A stretch of DNA of 7,875 bases, taken from positions 4,631 through 12,505 of the forward strand of contig DYOJ01000013.1 of assembly GCA_020720705.1 (NCBI GenBank), read 5' to 3'. Of this stretch, positions 4,651 through 7,875 are shown one piece after another. A program made the position numbers and the translations under genes. Position 1 is the first letter of the stretch; each line of letters opens with the position of its first letter. A model generated the notes under the pieces. It saw only the letters and a list, made by a program, of their open reading frames with translations, was not told the origin of the DNA and did not search any database. This DNA is from Acetofilamentum sp. Its GTDB lineage: Bacteria; Bacteroidota; Bacteroidia; Bacteroidales; JAADGE01.

Positions 4651-7600
4651 TTGAAAATAAGAATATTAATAATAGCTCTTGGAGTTTTGCTGTTCCAAAA
4701 TTCTGATTTATATACTCAGTTTTACAACGGACATCAGATGAGTTTCGGTAAAAATCGCGTGCAATATAAAAAACGCTCGCATTGGCAGTTTCATCGGTAT
4801 GAACGATTTGATGTTTATTTTTACGGTGATAATCAGTATCAAGCAAGACGAATTGCGGAACTTGCCGAACAACTTATGCCCGAAGTCGAAGAGTATTTCG
4901 GGTACGGAATACAAAAGCGAGTTATATTTGTGAGTTATAGAACTTTATCTGATTTCAGAGCCGGAAATATCGGGTTCATTCCGGAAGATGAAAACACGAA
5001 CGTAGGCGGGGTTACGCGCATTATTGACAATAAAGTTTTACTATATTACGAAGGTGAAAATTCCAAATTGGAAAATTTAATACGTGGAGGAATCTCAGAA
5101 ATTATTGTGAATGACATGCTGTTCGGCGGAAGTTACAGGCAGAAAGTCTCAAATTCGGCTTTGATAAATCTGCCTGAATGGTTTACGGAAGGTTTAACCA
5201 GCTATTTACAACAGGATTGGTCTTATGAAATCGAGAATGAAATCAGAGACATGTTCCTTTCAGGTAAAATGAACAAAATCAACCATTTAAGCGGAAATGA
5301 AGCGAGAATTGCCGGTCATTCGTTCTGGTATTTTATCGCAGTACGATACGGTAAATCCGTTATTCCCAATATTTTGTATCTTACCAGAGCCAACAAAAAC
5401 AGCGAAACCGGATTCCGTGTTGTTACAGGGCAAACCGTCAAAGGATTGTCTCCGGAATGGAAATCATTTTACGAGCAAATGTTAAGCTTCTCTCTTAATG
5501 TAAAATCAGAACTATCAGACGATGAGATACTTGTGAAAGGCAAAACACACACAAAACTTTATAATCTGAGTTCCAGCCCGAACGGAAAATATTTAACTTA
5601 TGCCGGAAATACCAAAGGGCGTATTCGCGTCTTTTTGTTCGATAAAGAAACCCAAAAACAGAAAACAATCTTTTTGCGAGGTCACAAATTGGAACAAATC
5701 ACCGATTTCTCTTTTCCGCCGACTGCTTGGCATCCGACAAGTAAAATGGTTGCATTTATCATTGAAGAAGACGGCAAGCCGATGATGTATATGTATTACC
5801 CGGAGACCAAAGAAACTCGCAAACGAAGCCTGAGTTTTTTGCAGAAAATTTTATCTTTCGATTTTTCAGATTCCGGTTTTGAAATTGCGATATCCGGCGT
5901 AAATGACGGAAAATCTGATATTTACTTGTTCAATACTGCTTCTGCGGTCGTTAAACGAATTACGGCAGATGTTGCGGACGATTTATATCCGAAATTTGTA
6001 AATAACTCGAAACAAATACTCTTCTCTTCAAATCGAAACGGAATCGAACGAAGCCTTGATAAGCATGATTTCGGATTAACTTATGATTTATTTCTTTCGG
6101 ATTTGTCAGAAACCGGAGCACTTGTGCGTGTGTCTGAAACTCCTTATACGAATGAATTTCAAGCTGTTGATTATCGGAACAATCGCTATTTGTCGCTGAC
6201 AGATACCAACGGAATTATCAATAAAACCATTGTCCGCTTCGACAGCACCATTGCCTACATTGATACTGCAGTTCATTATCGGTATTATTCTGCCCAAAAC
6301 AGAATAACTGATTATGGCACAAATATTTATGACTTCGTACTCTCCGATGACAAACAAAGTTCTTACGATATTTTTCTACATAAAAACCGATATAAAATTT
6401 ATAACCAAACGCTCACCCCGTCCTCAAATTTTGATACCGGAAAAAATCTGACAGACTATAAACGCCGATTCATCGAGGCACAGAACGAGTATGCCAAAAA
6501 ACAAGCGCTGTATTTGCGAAAAAAAGAAGATGAAAAACATCAAACGGACAGTTTACGAAACCATCCGCCCAAAAATTTGCCGCACCCCGATAGTGTGCTT
6601 ATTGATGTAACAAACTATGTTTTTGAAAAAGAAAAGGTTAATAATTTGTATTACAAAATAAATCCGATTACAGGCGATTCGCTTGTCGCCGAGCAAGATA
6701 CATTCATCGCTACACGAAACTACATGCGAAATTTCTATACAAATTATGCTACTCAACAAATTGATTTCGGCTTTTTGAGCAATTCTTATCAGGCATACAC
6801 AGGGTCGGCGTATTTCTTTAATCCGGGTCTTAATATTTTTACAAAAGTCGGTATTTTTGATTTATTTGAGGATTACAGGCTCTCCGGAGGCGTAAAAATT
6901 GGCACAAGTTTGGATGTTTTTGAATATCTTGTCAGTTTTGAAGATTTAAAACGCCGTTGGGACAAACAATATATCTATCACAGACTTACATACAAAAAAC
7001 CAATTGACGAAGAGGACTATTATTCACCCGAAGTGAAAATTTACACCAACGAATTGAGCAGCGTGTTTAAGTATCCGTTTTCACAAGTATCCGCTGTCCG
7101 AATCACAGCCGGGTTACGGCACGATGTGGGAACGGTTTTGCCGACAGACCAAAGTACGCTTGAGTATCCGGACGGACATCAGTTTTTTTCAAATACTAAA
7201 ATTGAGTATATTTTCGACAACAGTTTGAGTTTAGGGCTAAATCTTTACGAAGGCGTGCGCTTAAAAGTGTTTTCCGAGTATTATCAGGAAGTGGACCAAG
7301 AATACACCAATCTGTGGGTTAACGGCTTCGATATCAGAGCTTATAAACGCATCCATCGAAATTTTATTTTTGCAAGTCGCCTTGCCGGAAGTGCAGCTTT
7401 CGGTAAAAGTAAATTGCTGTATTATTTAGGAGGGGTTGACAATTGGTATGTCCTTTCGCCCGATGTTCAAATGTTCGACAAAAGTGTTAATATCAACAAT
7501 TCGGAATCTTATGTATATCAGGCAGTTGCAACAAATATGCGGGGGTTTGTTCAAAATGCTCGTAACGGAACAAATTTTTTGGTTATGAATAACGAGTTGC

Positions 7601-7875
7601 GATTGCCGATTATTCGATATTTTGCAAATCGCCCTTTAAATTCCGAATTTTTTAACAGCCTGCAAATCATAGGTTTTGCTGATATTGGAAGCGCGTGGTC
7701 GGGCATTTCGCCTTATGATAAAAAAAATGCTTACAGAACCGAAACCGTTTCACGAAATTCAGTAACCGTGATTATTGATAAAAATCGTTCCGCTCTGCTT
7801 GCCGGATATGGTTTTGGGGTGCGCAGCAAACTGCTCGGCTATTTTTTTCGCTTGGACTGGGCTTGGGGCGTGGAC
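4651..7875 (+). CDS. Exported pseudo-peptidase / TolB-like propeller / Omp85-like outer-membrane barrel protein (C-terminus beyond window)
   Basis: 1075 codons are open to the right edge. An in-frame stop at 4567-4569 is followed by no ATG or GTG before the TTG at 4651, which gives a good signal peptide (K-I-R, then I-L-I-I-A-L-G-V-L-L-F); the next ATG (4738) would lose it. Residues 24-280 resemble gluzincin peptidases, with L-P-E-W-F-T-E-G-L at 174-182, but at the HExxH site it reads S149-E150-I-I-V153, so both His are absent. Residues 300-470 contain about four PD40/TolB-like propeller strands (S-P-N-G-K at 309-313, W-H-P at 360-362, F-S-D-S-G at 405-409, S-S-N-R-N-G at 459-464). A Lys/Glu-rich stretch covers 604-630. 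From about 704 on is a beta-barrel with Omp85-type M-R-G-F (963-966), E-L-R-L-P (982-986) and F-A-D-I-G-S-A-W (1009-1016). The closing L-G-Y-F-F-R-L-D-W-A-W-G suggests about 20-25 residues are missing. It likely sits in the outer membrane; its substrate is unknown. Confidence 0.85.
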   Translation, partial: MKIRILIIALGVLLFQNSDLYTQFYNGHQMSFGKNRVQYKKRSHWQFHRYERFDVYFYGDNQYQARRIAELAEQLMPEVEEYFGYGIQKRVIFVSYRTLSDFRAGNIGFIPEDENTNVGGVTRIIDNKVLLYYEGENSKLENLIRGGISEIIVNDMLFGGSYRQKVSNSALINLPEWFTEGLTSYLQQDWSYEIENEIRDMFLSGKMNKINHLSGNEARIAGHSFWYFIAVRYGKSVIPNILYLTRANKNSETGFRVVTGQTVKGLSPEWKSFYEQMLSFSLNVKSELSDDEILVKGKTHTKLYNLSSSPNGKYLTYAGNTKGRIRVFLFDKETQKQKTIFLRGHKLEQITDFSFPPTAWHPTSKMVAFIIEEDGKPMMYMYYPETKETRKRSLSFLQKILSFDFSDSGFEIAISGVNDGKSDIYLFNTASAVVKRITADVADDLYPKFVNNSKQILFSSNRNGIERSLDKHDFGLTYDLFLSDLSETGALVRVSETPYTNEFQAVDYRNNRYLSLTDTNGIINKTIVRFDSTIAYIDTAVHYRYYSAQNRITDYGTNIYDFVLSDDKQSSYDIFLHKNRYKIYNQTLTPSSNFDTGKNLTDYKRRFIEAQNEYAKKQALYLRKKEDEKHQTDSLRNHPPKNLPHPDSVLIDVTNYVFEKEKVNNLYYKINPITGDSLVAEQDTFIATRNYMRNFYTNYATQQIDFGFLSNSYQAYTGSAYFFNPGLNIFTKVGIFDLFEDYRLSGGVKIGTSLDVFEYLVSFEDLKRRWDKQYIYHRLTYKKPIDEEDYYSPEVKIYTNELSSVFKYPFSQVSAVRITAGLRHDVGTVLPTDQSTLEYPDGHQFFSNTKIEYIFDNSLSLGLNLYEGVRLKVFSEYYQEVDQEYTNLWVNGFDIRAYKRIHRNFIFASRLAGSAAFGKSKLLYYLGGVDNWYVLSPDVQMFDKSVNINNSESYVYQAVATNMRGFVQNARNGTNFLVMNNELRLPIIRYFANRPLNSEFFNSLQIIGFADIGSAWSGISPYDKKNAYRTETVSRNSVTVIIDKNRSALLAGYGFGVRSKLLGYFFRLDWAWGVD

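Noticed and set aside
4643..6759. Minus-strand and off-frame plus-strand open frames within the large plus-strand gene
   Set aside because: They conflict with the continuous 1075-codon frame with recognisable domains and show no protein-like features.

Overview
The window looks like a piece of an AT-rich Bacteroidota chromosome. The start codons lack Shine-Dalgarno sequences, two start regions carry a TAnnTTTG promoter box typical of that phylum, and the large plus-strand protein belongs to a family I associate with Bacteroidota. The order or genus cannot be fixed from this sequence.

Region 1 (1-4310, minus strand) is a de novo pyrimidine (UMP) gene cluster. In transcription order it holds pyrD (class 2 dihydroorotate dehydrogenase), pyrC (CAD/allantoinase-like dihydroorotase, ATGA overlap with pyrD), a fused pyrE-pyrF gene that closely resembles the eukaryotic UMP synthase, a small four-helix-bundle (S23/IVS-type) gene, and the first 15 codons of what is most likely pyrB (aspartate carbamoyltransferase), running off the left edge. 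Together these cover aspartate transcarbamoylation, ring closure, oxidation, phosphoribosylation and decarboxylation to UMP. The carbamoyl phosphate synthase genes are not in view. The four-helix-bundle gene has no evident pyrimidine role and sits between pyrEF and pyrB, bracketed by a perfect 13-bp inverted repeat and AT-rich heptamer repeats, so it may be an inserted passenger.

Region 2 (4311-4650) is a divergent intergenic region of 340 bp. It has one candidate promoter at each end and several inverted repeats in between.

Region 3 (4651-7875, plus strand, open at the right edge) is one very long gene starting with TTG. It encodes an exported protein with a degenerate gluzincin-like peptidase domain, a TolB-like (PD40) propeller and a C-terminal Omp85-like outer-membrane barrel. 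This is the most unusual protein in the window.

Other points worth a look are a Cys in place of the usual Ser at the catalytic-base position of the class 2 PyrD, and a terminator-like hairpin inside the 5' part of pyrD that could act as an attenuator.
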